Origin: Varroa destructor
Lineage: Eukaryota; Arthropoda; Arachnida; Mesostigmata; Varroidae
Assembly: GCF_002443255.2 (NCBI RefSeq)
Contig: NW_019211460.1
Span: 25,650,882-25,714,881, forward strand
Direction of reading: 5' to 3'
Length of the DNA stretch: 64,000 bases
The first letter of the stretch is position 1, and every line of letters begins with the position of its first letter. Of the stretch, positions 1 through 12,200 are shown in pieces. Both the position numbers and the translations under genes were made by a program. Below the pieces are notes generated by a model. It was given only the letters and a program-made list of their open reading frames with translations. It was not told the origin of the DNA and made no database searches.

Positions 1-632
1 AAAAATGTACGTACGCTAAATAATTTAATACTGGACCGTAACAATTTATATATAAAATGTTTGGATTCACAGATATTTCGCATGGGTATTAGGCTACAGA
101 GAGACTGTTCCCTGAAGTAGAATCGTTGATCTCTCTGCCCGTAGTAAATTGGACGGTCTGTTCAGGTTCGTTTCTCTTCATTCTAAATATTACTTCCTAG
201 GGGGATACGAATACGGTAATAGATAGAGGACGGAAAACACACAAAGGAACTCTCACTATAAACACTAATCTACCAAGAGCCTTCGCATATCTAAACCTCC
301 ACCCGCTTGACCTTTATGAATTAACAGTTTTTTTTCAGTCTTAGTTGGTTGGTCCTACCCGTTCAGCTCATTCCTGACTAGAAACAAGCATTGATATGGG
401 ACCACGCTTAAGCCTGCTACACATTTTGCAAAGTATCTTGGCCGAGTCCGCTTGGAACCGCATGCTTTCGACGACTTTGGAGTCTGAACGTCTGGCTGTC
501 TGGCATCGATTCAGGATCATGCAGCTTCTGCCATATATTCGAATGTTCGCGTACGACGATGGCGCTGACTGCCTTTACCGATCTATCGTCGTAATCTCAA
601 GAACCGATTGGATCCACTTCTCTGATCGGGTG
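1..632. other. Unassigned sequence
   Basis: I see no supported gene here. One 95-codon plus-strand frame (396-683) lies partly opposite the minus-strand candidate at 633-905 and has no recognisable domain or convincing splice sites. GC content rises from about position 400. Confidence 0.5.
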
Positions 633-905
633 CTATGCAGTCGCCAAGCGCACTGTGAACCCAATGTTGGCGAAAATCAATGAAGTTCCACGAGCGGTTT
701 CAATGCCGACATTGCTTTGCAAACAATTTGTTGTTTCTGTTGCCTCACTAAAATGATCAACATCAGAAATAGCTGCTGCCGCCACGACCGCGCCCGCATT
801 ATTGCTGCTTCTGCTGTTGCCATGCGCTAACGGTTCGGTATTATCGACTGGTCGTTCAGAGATAGTTGGCAGTTCTAACGACAATGATGATGGCGATGAT
901 AAGGG
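633..905 (-). CDS. Candidate exon of a disordered protein, unidentified
   Basis: I do not recognise this product. The frame encodes 90 residues and then stops. It is low-complexity and looks disordered: a Ser/Pro/Leu start, a stretch rich in Asn, Ser and Ala with a run of four Ala, then acidic and Thr-rich sequence. A possible splice acceptor (TTCAG) lies just upstream at 906-910. The frame stays open further upstream into C-rich sequence, so the true start is unknown. A GTGAGG donor-like site sits inside the frame, so the exon could also be internal and shorter. Amino-acid bias and the acceptor are the only evidence. A GC-rich island with chance triplet bias is the main alternative. Confidence 0.3.
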   Translation of the reverse strand, partial: PLSSPSSLSLELPTISERPVDNTEPLAHGNSRSSNNAGAVVAAAAISDVDHFSEATETTNCLQSNVGIETARGTSLIFANIGFTVRLATA

Positions 906-906
906 C

Positions 907-1330
907 TGAATTTCGATGATTTTGAATGGGGTTACCCTCCCCCCACCCCCACCCCCATCCTACAATTGGAGTCTGAGCGCCACTCCACGAAAGGCCCTGT
1001 CTCCAGCACCTCGAGCCTCACCACCCACCGCCGGAACTCTCGCCCTACTCGGTCACGGTTCCAGTGGGAGGCGCATGCGAGAGACCTATGCACACACCAC
1101 ACCTCCCCCATAGACTCCCCAACGCAGCTGAAGCTCCTGCACAGTCAGCGCGTTTGCCCACCTTCTTTCGCAGCAGTCGCTGAAGTACTCGTTCGCAGTA
1201 CTCGCTGATCTCATGCTCCGACCGCGCAGAAATGGCCCCTCTGCTAAGGCTTTTCCGCTCGCCCGTTCACCAATGGCTCCATCTGGAATCCAGTTGAGTT
1301 TTGTGCCACTACGTGGAATGCATTTGACTC
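907..1330. other. GC-rich block with C-tracts
   Basis: This stretch is much richer in C and CpG than its surroundings. It holds the C-tract at 935-956. Overlapping short frames on the plus strand are Pro-rich because of the C runs and have no splice or start support. It could be promoter or 5-prime UTR sequence of a gene I cannot place. Confidence 0.35.
935..956 (-). promoter_or_regulatory. G-quadruplex / i-motif candidate
   Basis: The plus strand carries C-runs of 3, 6, 5 and 5 separated by single bases T, A and A. The minus strand therefore has four G-runs with one-base loops, the arrangement expected for a very stable intramolecular quadruplex. Regulatory function is inference from its place in a GC-rich block. 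Confidence 0.6.
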
Positions 1331-3268
1331 TGACATGTGAACACCCTGCGTTTGGAAAATAGCAGATGTCGCAACGTTTTACCTATTGGAAGCTCTACTA
1401 GATGTTCGTTCGGTTTGATAGTCGTTCTACGCTACCGCTAGATGACAGGCACATCATCAACAAGAGATTGCGGAATTTATAGATGGGCTCATCATAAACA
1501 TGTACAGAAAGGAAATTAAAATGATCGTATTGCGTAGCGATTTGTATTCAATGAATTGCTGCAACACACAACCCGATTTATTATCTAATCATGTACGCAG
1601 GCAATAAATGGCATCCATAGAAGAGAAACAATCGGCGCCTTTTCTCCAAGTTCATTTATTGTTGCCCTAACCTGTTTTCCCAACCCAATTTTTCGTTTAG
1701 ATGTGATATCATTGCGGAACAGTTTATTTAGTTTACTTTTTTGCAGCCTTATCTTGAATTTTTACATTACACATAGTTTGAAACGTATAGTTACGCTATT
1801 AGAGATTCCCAAAACAATGAGCATGCAATAAATTCCCATGTTCTCTTTGATTAAACAGTGGGCATGTGATCTGGGCCGGTTGTTGTTCGCAACGAGACTA
1901 TAATCTTGGATTTGAGAAAAGCTTAATTAGAAATAGAAAAATACTAGCGATTGAGAGCGTATGTCTATACGGACCTACAGAGAACCGCTAGGTTGATGGC
2001 GAACTCATATAAAAGTGAAACTAGAAATCAGGTAATATTATACGTGACCAGAATGTTGATTTGTCTCTGCATTCTAGGGACAATGATGGAACAGTAGCGT
2101 TCTTTCAAGGGCCATAGTGAGTTCATCCGAGTCATTTCAGCTGGACGTAGTACGGCTACCGTCACGCTGCGAGCTTACGACTGCAGGACCCAACCAAGGA
2201 CCTTTTCCGTAGCAGGAGAAGACACACATCAAGGCTCAGGTTGGCCCTTTTAGAATACTTGTAGTAGCTTTTACAGGCTTCGTGTACGCTAGCTTCCCGC
2301 AACGAAACAAAGAAACACAAACGGTTAGTAAACTCCAATTGGTAATGCAGTGCAACGTACTTGAAACGTCTGAGACCAGTCAAATATGTTTTTTTTCACG
2401 CACCCAACTTAATAATGCCAAAGCTCCTCCCCTTGCATAGCTATAATCGTATAGGAAAACAAAAAATAAGATAGAACATTAGAGCTGAATGAATATGAAC
2501 AGGCCAAAGTGACATAACATAATAATCTCATAGGTTCAGCGCAGCAAACATCTATTGGTATTCTAGGATTCGGCAGCTATTTGTCTGCTAGAGTCTATAA
2601 GTAAATATATAAACATTGAGATGGGAAGGCTTTTCAAGGTTGCTGTACTTTACAACAATTTATTGTATTTTTTCCAAGCCCTATTTAATTTTAGAGCTTT
2701 CGTAGTCACCCGTCTCTCACTCAGTTGGACATCTGTCAAGCGATTTTACGTCGTCATCGTCATAATTAGACCTTCATAGCGCTTAATATGAAGTATAGCG
2801 TTTCAAGCAGCGGTGTGGACAACAGGAACATTTATTATACCTTCATCCAGTGCGGCAGTATGTTCAGTCACATATGGATTTTATTATCCTATAGCGTTTG
2901 AAGTTGCCTATATTTTTTGCTCCACCTACATTTATGTACATGTCGAATCTTATAAGAATATGTGCTTTTAATTAGTTTCAATTTAAAAATCGTATCCATA
3001 TAGCTTAATCGTCTCCCGGATTGCCCCGTCCGCTAGTCTCTTCGTCAACCATCATCTCTATGTAGATAATGATCATGGCTAGTCGCCCGACGTGATGGAA
3101 CTACGAAAATCCGTCATTGCTACTGCTACAAGGTTTTAAGGCAGCTTCAATCGGAGACATTGGGGGATCGACATCATTAACTAGTGCGAGGCAGTCCTAC
3201 CGAAGCCAGGTGGCGGCTTAAGGCTGAATTCTGCTTAGTTGTTGTGTCTCTTATAGCCCAGTAAATAC

Positions 3269-3274
<6 letters not shown>
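1331..3274. other. AT-rich non-coding sequence
   Basis: Short frames only. No conserved domain, splice-site pair, RNA gene or ordered repeat was found. Confidence 0.5.

Positions 3275-3314
<40 letters not shown>
3275..3314. repeat. (AT)20 microsatellite
   Basis: An uninterrupted run of 20 AT dinucleotides, preceded by an imperfect ATAC/ATAT lead-in. Confidence 0.97.
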
Positions 3315-3318
<4 letters not shown>

Positions 3319-4340
3319 CGTATGTGTGTTTATACCATTACAATATACGTTCTAATTGTGGACACGAAACGGATGCTCATTATTGGACTCGCTGATTCAG
3401 CTGCACAGATGGGCGTAAAGAAGCTGCTCCCATTGTGTGTAGATATCTTCATTTGTTTTGAAGGTCACTATGTTATTAGTAGAGAAAAACATAATGGGGT
3501 ATTTGAAGTGTGTGACAACGTGTTGAAATAACCGTTTTAATATATATCTCTATACGTCTACAATACGAAAGGGTCACTGTTGTTTGTGGTTGATTTTATG
3601 AACTTTGATTTTTACGTCTGTTTAATGACTTTTCGGGGCAGAAAAGGATTAAATATGTTTTTAAATGAATGTGCTGTTTTTGTGCTGCTGTATAGATGGC
3701 AGGTTGCACGTATTTGGAGTTTATACGTACGGCATTTGGGACATGCCTAAGAATGCCAACTAGGATTTAGCTTACGGAATAATGAGGTAAATTTCAGTTT
3801 TCTACTCCAGCGGTAAGTAAGGGAAGACTGTAATTTTACAGTGTGTTCCTCGTTATGTTACATCGCAAGCTATTTGGGTATACCCGTAGAGCTATTAGTT
3901 GTCAACAAGGTACCGCGCAAAGACGTTCCGTACACGAAGGCACAGGTCCACTCTGCTCCAGAAAAGTTTATTGCGTTTCGGTTAATAATTTGGCCTTAGT
4001 ACTAAATTTTGCATTTACCAAAGCAAAATTAGAGGTTTTACTTGATAAGATTAGCTATTGTAACTTCTATATTTATGACTTAATGACACTATCGCAATAA
4101 AGTATTCACCAAAGCGGAAAATTACAACTGGCATACGTATCAACTTAACAAGTTTGCTTTCGGTAACTTAATAAAACGTGAAACTGTGGGCCAAATTCGG
4201 TAAGTACAACTGAAGATTATTATCTTGCTTTTCAAAGAGCACGTATAACAAACATATGAGGAGTGTATGAGTGAAATAAAGGTTGCACGTGATATATTAA
4301 ATTACCCACATCTGTTTAGCGCTAACTCTTTATCACCTCT
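3315..4340. other. Unassigned sequence
   Basis: Nothing supported. ORFs of 72 and 85 codons here have AT-biased composition and no splice context. Confidence 0.5.
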
Positions 4341-5300
4341 ACCTTGCTAGTCAGCACTACTTTGCTGCTAAAAAAGGCCTCAGCCTTAAGGCCCCTAGTC
4401 CATCGTCTTCTATGTCCCGTCTATGCCTTAAGCAGGCTGACTTTATTTTTTTTGACCTTAACACTCCCAAACGAAACGGGGCTGTGTTTAGGAATTCCTC
4501 ACTTCGAAAGATTAAGCTGGGTAGGTAAGAGCCAGCGTTTTGTTGGATACGGCGGCAGCACAAAAAGAGTAAAACAGGACAAGGGGCAAAGGCAAGACAA
4601 AGGACAGGAACAGCAGTCGGACATCAGGATAGGGTGCGATGCGATGCAGGGGTAAAACTCAAAGGTGAAAATGCTCTCCAGAGTGTTCCGCGCATTTCGA
4701 GAAGCCCAATCAACGAAATAGCTTTACCCTGTATGTTGATGCCATCCCATGGGACACACGATTCGTAACTTAGTTCGCTTCCAGGTCCTCAGCTATAGAG
4801 CAAATGGGACTTTCCCTGTCACTTCTCTCTCTCTTTCTAGCTTTCTTTCTCTATTTTGGGAGTTGCTTCGTATGTTCGTGCCGCCTGCGGAGAAACGCCT
4901 AGATAATGACACACGTAAAAGAAAGGCCGGTCAGGAAGCAAACGGGAAGCCCAGGGTAACCGTTTAACCTAAGCTTTCGCTCCCCTTTCCCGAGAAGAAG
5001 GACGTTGAAGCAGGCTGAAGTTGAAAGGGGCTTTGCTTTGGTTTGATTTACCCAATATTGCTCGCCTCTAAAGATCTCTTCTCCGATAGAGGAGTTCCCC
5101 GCTGAACGAAAGGGAACGCTTTTGTGACTTTTGCTTTCTTGTTCTATCACCATGGTGAGGTCGGTGGATGGATGACCGTTAATAACAGCGGTTACGTCCG
5201 CCACATGGCCTTTTATCACTTTGTGCGCCTTTTCTCATGGTGTCGCATCCACAATCCAACACAGATGATCAGCTTCCCCAAACGTATGTGGCGGATCCTC
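4341..5300. other. Compositionally distinct block, unassigned
   Basis: This block is more GC-rich than its flanks and unusually rich in GAAAG, CCTTT and TCTTTC tracts, including a pyrimidine run near 4822-4855. Both strands carry frames of about 100 codons: 4344-4655 plus and 4899-5219 minus. The minus frame has a fairly protein-like composition but no family signature I recognise and no clear start or splice sites. I leave both uncalled. Confidence 0.35.
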
Positions 5301-6119
5301 ACCAATGTGCACGCGTGTATCTATACATAATTACCATTAACCAGAGCGTTTGCCAAGCATACCAGGTTCGTCTTGTCATTCGCAGTTTTTAAGGACAAGC
5401 TGATAATGACAAAATTAAACAAACAATTCATAGGATTGCTTTATAAGAAGTGAATACGTATACCTCTACGAATATATACATTTATTTCTGAATATACAGG
5501 AGATGGTGACACTATATAGGACAGCGATTACGTGTTTCTTTAGTAGGGGACTCTTGACATTAACTTATAGCTTTCAAACTTTTACAGTTTCCGAGACGCA
5601 TACGTGTCGAAAAAATTTGGTGTAGCTCACATTACTAGATTTTTTCTAACAAATTTCAGTAGGTAAAATTATATAGAAGTGCTTCGCTGATTTATATTAC
5701 ACGATTGCTCCGGGTCAAGGTGAGGTAGGACTATACGGAAAATATCGTCTTTAGCAAAGGTGAAATCGGGCGCCAACTCATCTGTACCTCACGGAGGACG
5801 TTGTAGATGGTCTCAGAGTACAATTCAGCTCAATAGAAATCCATAGACATGTGGTTATGTCAAGTAAAACTAAGACAGCGTATTGTCGCACTGGTTGAAC
5901 CACATGTTGTTATTATAGTTGTTTTGGATTGAAATATCGCCGACATAACGGATTGTTGAATTAAAATAATGTTGTCAACATGTACACCCAAGCATGATCA
6001 TAAATAATTATTTGTACTACAGTCCTGCATAATTTAGGTGTTTATGCAAGTTTCAATATGATTATGTTGGTTTTATAGAACGGTCCGCACATTGTTCCTA
6101 TTTGCGAAGCATAGATTAT
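5301..6119. other. AT-rich non-coding sequence
   Basis: No supported gene, RNA or ordered repeat before the assembly gap. Confidence 0.5.
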
Positions 6120-6219
6120 NNNNNNNNNNNNNNNNNNNNNNNNNNNNNNNNNNNNNNNNNNNNNNNNNNNNNNNNNNNNNNNNNNNNNNNNNNNNNNNNN
6201 NNNNNNNNNNNNNNNNNNN
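6120..6219. other. Assembly gap of 100 N
   Basis: Exactly 100 consecutive N bases, the usual placeholder for a gap of unknown size. Distances across it are therefore unreliable, and any frame reading through it is an artefact. Confidence 0.99.
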
Positions 6220-7519
6220 TATATTTCTTTTTTTTTGCTTTTCGAGGTTTTGGGTAACATAACGACGACTTATGAATGACTAGATACGACAACACTTTTT
6301 TTTGTACTGTGTTTGTAATCTCTTTTTATTCTTCATTCTAGACCACCCTTTATTATTATTATAGGAAGAAATGGCTGGAGCCACCAGATCACTGGGTCCA
6401 CGCTCGGCTAGCAAAGTTGCCCGCCTCCCCACACGAGCGAATAATAGAGAATATATATATTGCTTGCGTAACTCAATTTTTTTAATTAAATTTCTCGATA
6501 TTGCTAAGAAGTATGTTTAATAGTTCGAAGAAAATATTTTTTCAAATTTTCGTAAACTCTGATTAAAAATGCGTGCAACAATTATACCCTGACCAACAAA
6601 GTGGGATATTTAGTTCAAAGGGTCCAAAGCAAAGCACGCGGCTTTCCCCTAGCTAGATTCGTGGTTCACCACTGCGGGCTATAAAATTCATGGGATTGTA
6701 CAAGTGCGCCTCATATATATCGTTACGAAACAATCGCTAAATGTTTAACCGGAAACCATGTCAGAACGAATTCAACCCAAGCAAAGAGGACTGTGACTTC
6801 TACGAAAAAGCATAAATGACAGTTACATTACGTGCGAAAAACGTGGAGCAGAGTAAACAAAAAATATGTTTCTGAAAGCTGGATTATTATTTAGCGAAAC
6901 AAAAAACAACTAAAATAAAGTGGTTTTATTTTTGTATTGTTACTTATGCGATAGAACTGTCTTCATCTTTTTTTCTTTTTTCTCATTTACTTCCACGTTG
7001 TCCATATAACAGCATTATATCATTAATGTATACTCAATGCACCCAACGATGCTCCTGTTTTTAACCAATGTTGCACGTTGGCTACAAATAAATGATGACA
7101 AAAATGTATATCACATATTATTTTAGTTTCTACGTAATGACTAAAATACCGTATTTTGTACTATAACATGGAACATACAATACCAAGAAATAATGTAGGA
7201 AGATGCCACCACCATTTTTATGACATTTTGCTTCTTCGTCCATTAAAATAATGAAGACGTTCTAGGCGACGTGGTTCAGATTCAGGAACTAAGTTAATGG
7301 AACTATTTTGGCTCATAAAACCGGTATGATTGACTCTTAGCTTCCTCGGCTGAAGACTAAAACTGTTGGCTATATGGCAACATGGTTCTAGTTCTATTCT
7401 CCCACATTATTACATTCTCCAACCCGCCTACACATAGAACTACCACTTCCCTAGGATAGGGATGAACTACAAAAGCTACTACAAACCTACCCCTACTGCC
7501 GTTTACATCAAGATGAGAC
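6220..7519. other. AT-rich non-coding sequence
   Basis: Strongly AT-rich with homopolymer runs. No gene or RNA recognised. Confidence 0.5.
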
Positions 7520-8560
7520 GCTTTTGGTGGAAGTTGGTACGAGCAAGAAGCCAGCTTGACCCAGCTTGAGGAAAAAGCTCTTGGGCGCAGTGGAGACTGA
7601 CCAGGTCTGATCAGCTCGGCCGATCGAGCTCAACAAAGGCGCTCACTCTCACCTCACCGTATGGGACAAGGCAGGGGGGCAAGTAGCAGTTACTGGCAGA
7701 AGAGTTCACTGCCAGCAGCTAAACCTGCTGGCGCTACTGCTTCTAGTGGGCAAACGAGGCTTTTGGGGGCAGTGTTTTTGGGCTGGAGAGTACGTGATAA
7801 AAGTAATACTGCAGGCAGGAGGGATACCCGAGTAGTAGTATGATGTAGCACTCGGCTGTGCTAGTGCTTCTGGTAACAGTATAAGTCGAAGTGAGGTGCG
7901 CGGACGGGCGGGTAAGCCAGCAGAGCGGAAGATCGATAGGCGTTCGGAGAAGCGTTCATATAAACGCTGCCGCTGCCATTAACTCCGTCGATGATGCCGC
8001 CGTCGCCAACGAGGATCACGACGCAGCTACGACGTAAGGGTAGCGGGCATCCATAAGAGAGAAGGCTTCTGACAGCAGCATGTACGCTTAACTGGACGTT
8101 ATAGGGCAGTGTGGTCTTATGGGTTTGGTAGAGCCGGTCGCGCAGAGCCCGCCCAGTTCAGTCAGGCCCAGCTCTTGGCTGCTACTGCCGTACCTAAGGC
8201 GTCATGAGGAGTCAATCCGTTGGAGTGACTGAACAACCGACGCAGACGAGCTGCAGCCCCGTGGGAGCTTGGGAGTAAGGAAGACGACGGGGAGACGCGA
8301 GGAAGGGGTGCGAGAGCGGCTTTATGACCGCGTTCCTCGTATCATCGCTTTCGTATCGGACGACGACCGCCAGCAGCAGTAGTAATGGCGGTAGCGGCCT
8401 AAAGCTGTGAGAGGCTGCATTAAGGCTGAGGTCACCTATTTACTCATCCAGAGCTACCAGTCAGTACGGAGCCAGTACAAAGCTCTGGGGCGAGGTGGTG
8501 ATGGTGATGGTGCCGGTGGTCTAAGGCAACCTGAGTAAAAATCTGTGAGCTCCACAGACG
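7520..8560. promoter_or_regulatory. GC/CpG-rich island with cryptic triplet repeats
   Basis: GC and CpG rise sharply. Degenerate GCC/GCT, CAGCAG, GTAGTA and GGTGAT triplets are common. A TATAAA lies at 7959-7964, followed about 30 bases later by CpG-rich sequence with ATGATG at 7991-7996 and a donor-like GTAAGG just after the short open stretch. The layout would suit a promoter and first exon on the plus strand, but no downstream exon was matched. No single frame stays open long enough to call a gene. Confidence 0.35.
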
Positions 8561-8737
8561 GTGTCTCAACGCAAGTTTCATTAAGTTTGGCAAATTTTGG
8601 CCGCCTTGCACAACAATACACCAGCACTACTACGTTGTCTCTTACCTTATGACCAACAAAAGATGTCCGATTCGTTGTGGTCAGTCAGATTTTCCATGAG
8701 TGTATGTTAACGTAACCTCCTGACGCGTTGTAATGAT

Positions 8738-9076
8738 TTACGTTGAACTATGCGCCACCTGTCCGCTGGCAACCTCTAGGAGCAGAATCGGCACTTTTCT
8801 ATAGTCGGGCAGATTATGGAGCTGTTGGGTAAGGCTTTGCCCTTCCAGGGAGATCTCGTAGCCTTTTCCAGTATTGCCATTGTCTACATCGTCGACACTA
8901 GTCGTACTAGAAGTATCTTTACTTGGTGTTGGTTGTACACACCGAAGGATCTTTCCACACGTACGTCTAGGTTGAGTTATTTCTCCCACGCCCTTCGTAT
9001 ATACACTTACAATCACACATACGCGGGCACAACTGTCGTTCCCATCTTCTCTCCAATCGCCCCTCCCCCTTCGCAT
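8738..9076 (-). CDS. Coding-like frame, unidentified
   Basis: I do not recognise this product. The 112-codon frame ends at 8738. Its last 65 codons look protein-like: a Ser/Thr-rich acidic stretch (SSTTSVDDVDNGN), then a mixed hydrophobic and charged segment. The upstream part is Arg-rich and less convincing. A strong donor-like GTAAGT on this strand near 9015 splits it, so the upstream part may be a separate exon in another frame. No clean acceptor for the C-terminal part was found, and the start is not established. Confidence 0.3.
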   Translation of the reverse strand: MRRGRGDWREDGNDSCARVCVIVSVYTKGVGEITQPRRTCGKILRCVQPTPSKDTSSTTSVDDVDNGNTGKGYEISLEGQSLTQQLHNLPDYRKVPILLLEVASGQVAHSST

Positions 9077-9105
9077 TTATACACAGCCGGTTGAGTCTCG
9101 TACGT

Positions 9106-9267
9106 TTAGCAATCGCATTGCTGGTGGCAGTAGAGGGTGGCACCGGAGCCAATGTTGAAAGTGCCGCTCTGTGTCCGGGCTTGGAAGATATTAATAGTCG
9201 CTTCATTATCGCTCCGCATGGGCTCGCCAAGCCTAAACACAGGTGACTCTGTTGTTAACTGAGGCAT
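9106..9267 (-). CDS. Small ORF, unidentified (53 aa)
   Basis: An ATG-initiated frame of 53 residues ends at TAA (9106-9108). Composition is protein-like: a central DNEATINIFQARTQSG stretch and a C-terminus with three cysteines (YCHQQCDC). An acceptor-like GTTTAG inside the frame would allow an internal exon instead. It lies just upstream, on the same strand, of the frame at 8738-9076, so both might belong to one gene, but I could not join them with consistent phase. A 122-codon plus-strand frame begins at 9243 opposite its start, which weakens the strand choice. Confidence 0.25.
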   Translation of the reverse strand: MPQLTTESPVFRLGEPMRSDNEATINIFQARTQSGTFNIGSGATLYCHQQCDC

Positions 9268-9291
9268 CTTCTCGCAAAGAGGTTCTTGCAG

Positions 9292-12200
9292 CTATCCCCG
9301 ACCCTTCCAGCTTCCAACCGACCGCTATAGGTTGTGGCGCTAGCAGAAGCAAAGTCTGCCATCAACTAAATCCCATGGCGTCAACAGTGCTGGTAGGGGA
9401 GCGCACCCATGAACACATAAAAGCGATGATAGTAAAATGCTATAATGTAATACCTGTATGTGGCGCAGATACGGTTATTACTGATGGGTACGATTCTAAA
9501 TATTCCTTATGTTTGCCTCAACGTTTATCTTATTTCGATTTACGACGAATTCAAGGTGATCGGGAGAAGTTGTCAGCTCTACCGGGAAGTCTTGATGGGA
9601 AGTTCGGTTGAAACAAAATTTATAATGTGTTGTTATGGTTTTGTGTTATAGGTGATGATGCGATTTGCTGTTGTATGATCGGTGAACACCTGAACGTTAT
9701 AAAAAGGAAGCGAAAACGCTAAGTGCATGCCATTGACAGTGGTCGGGGAGGAACCTAATTATACGATTATTGAATTTTGAATACGCGGTTCTACAGTGCC
9801 TATATTATTCAAATAGAAGTTGATATTACTTCGATGGTAAGCTTAGCTTATTCCAAAGACGATGTGCAATTTTCAGACATTATATCAGACTTTTGCTCAC
9901 CGTCCGACCGATCATTGTTTATGTGAAATACAGAAATGTGTAAATTTCGCTTGAAAATTTGGGTCGATTTTTTCTAGTATGGCTACGTGAAGTAGTTACA
10001 CACTTTGTATACAACGTGGCTCAAAACCATGCTTCAGTTGGCCTGACGGTGGCCTGTGCGCTATTTTAGAGCTGAATTCGAAAACTCGTACAAGAATAAC
10101 TGGTAAGAAAGAAGAAAGCATGTGATTGTGCGAAGATCACGGTTACACTCGAAAGGTGTACGAAAGGTAAACCGAAAACACCTACGCATATAAAAGTTCC
10201 CGCCTCGTCTGATGCCTAATTAAAGCTATTCCATTAAAGATAATAACAGTAATATATCAAACAATAAACATTTTTAAATAATTTTTTAGTTTTAAAATAT
10301 AATCATTTGGCAGTGTATCAGTACTTTGACTACACTTTCTCTTAATACATTTTTTTCTCAATAAAATCAAAATTTTCAAAAAAAGCAGAATTTGAGAGTT
10401 TTGTTGGTACTGTAATAAACTAGCTACTTACACCACTTGGGCGCAGGACTCAGGGTCCGATCATCCAAATTTCATTTCGTTACGATACGTTAAGAGTTCG
10501 TTTATGAAGGCTGCTTAACACTTTCGAGTCTGAACAATGTTATCACCTCGTGCCCACATCAAAAAAGCGCCTCGCTTTGAATTCCGGTAGAATACAACAC
10601 TTTATAAAATAAATTATATGCTCAATTATGCAGTTAATATTTATATATATATATACGGATTAAGATGTCGGTGTTTAGCGGAACCAGCCTTCCGAAAATA
10701 GCCGTCTAGACGGCCAGCTAAGTAGACAAATGAGTTACGTTTGTGCCTTGACGGCAACCACCTCCTTAGAGAATACGCGTCAGTCGTTATGTCGCTACTG
10801 CACCATGTCAGGTGGCAGAAATGATCAGGCGAATTGAAAAGATTAGAAGGAAAGATGAATAGTGATAGCAGTGGCGAAATGTTATTGTACGTTGGACGTC
10901 TGCGGACGATCGGTGATTTCTCTATATCCGTAACAAATCCAAAATATAGTAAGCAGCAAGGTTCTTACAATTGACGTCCTCTTACGTAAAGCGGGTGATG
11001 ACCACGCACTGTCAGAATGCGTGGTCATCGTTCGGCAGTAGCGGGCACGTCAGCCTCATCTAGTAGTTGTAGTAGTCCTATCTAGGGGCAACTCCACAGG
11101 GAATCACTGCGATGGACGAAAACAACCGCCGACTGTTTATTGCCCGAGTGAGCTTCGCCAGTCGTTTTGCGTGCCCCGGAAGCCCCTATACAAAAGGCAG
11201 TATAGAATCGTGTGTTCAAGGAAACACAAAAGTAGTTTTTGATGCTGCATCATACCAGTGACATTGGATAATTCTGAACGTCCGAACGTTCTGCTTCCTC
11301 TAATTTAAACGTTTGTTTTTATGAAAAAAAGTGAGGTACATGGGGTGAATAGAGGTGGAAAGGAAACAGCATGGTGCTAGATCGAATCCATTTCTACAGG
11401 CAGCAGCAGCAGCAGCTTGTTTTGCCTACCATGTATAATAACGGGTATTTGTATTAATTCTAATTATGAGCTTACCCACAACTTAGTCAGTGTAATCATC
11501 TGTTAGATGTTTCGTATGTTCTTGTTCTCCTATATAATTCTATTATCAAAAGCTTTTCATCACTGATATAAAACTATGCGCAGAAGAAAGTGAAGGTCAA
11601 GTTGGTATGAGGAACTGGTACTGATCTGTAATTCACTGATTATCTCCAAATTTCTGCACCAAACTTGTGCTACGTTAAGGCAATATTCAACTGTTCAATA
11701 TTTAACCAGGGTAATTACGGTGTTCAAGACAAGATTCTGGATAAAGTGTATAATACTTTATACAAACCCGAAGTCAGGCCCAAGTCGGTTCACACTTAAA
11801 CGGTGGAAATGGTCGAAAATGGTCGATTTTTTACACTTTTAACTAAATACTACTATGAACATATCAATGGAGGGTTGAGCTGAAAAATTTTCGCGTTTCC
11901 TCCTTGCCCTAAACTGTTGGCCTGGACAATTTTGTGACAGTGGGAGTCACACACGATATGCATACATCAAGTCTCAAAAATAAGTTTTTCGTTAAATTAG
12001 CAGAAAGGACGCAACGGCCATCTACAGTGAAGAAAAAGGTCAACTGGAGTGTCAACGAACAATTGGAGGGCTATATTTTTCTTTGAAAAGTATATTCGAC
12101 AAAGCAGCAGCACTTGTTCTTTTGAAACGGATGCTGAAAAGGTAGAAAAGAACTGGCAAACAAACTGCAATTTTTTTTTTTATTAATAGTAATAATAGTA

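Noticed and set aside
4341..5300. Composition reminiscent of plant mitochondrial intergenic DNA, suggesting transfer or contamination.
   Set aside because: The impression rests only on GAAAG/CCTTT tract frequency. No organelle gene or sharp boundary is visible, so it is not claimed.
6042..6260. A 72-codon minus-strand frame.
   Set aside because: It reads straight through the 100-N gap and is therefore artificial.
7959..8035. TATA box followed by ATGATG and a GTAAGG donor as a complete first exon.
   Set aside because: The ATG would coincide with the expected transcription start, and no second exon was found.
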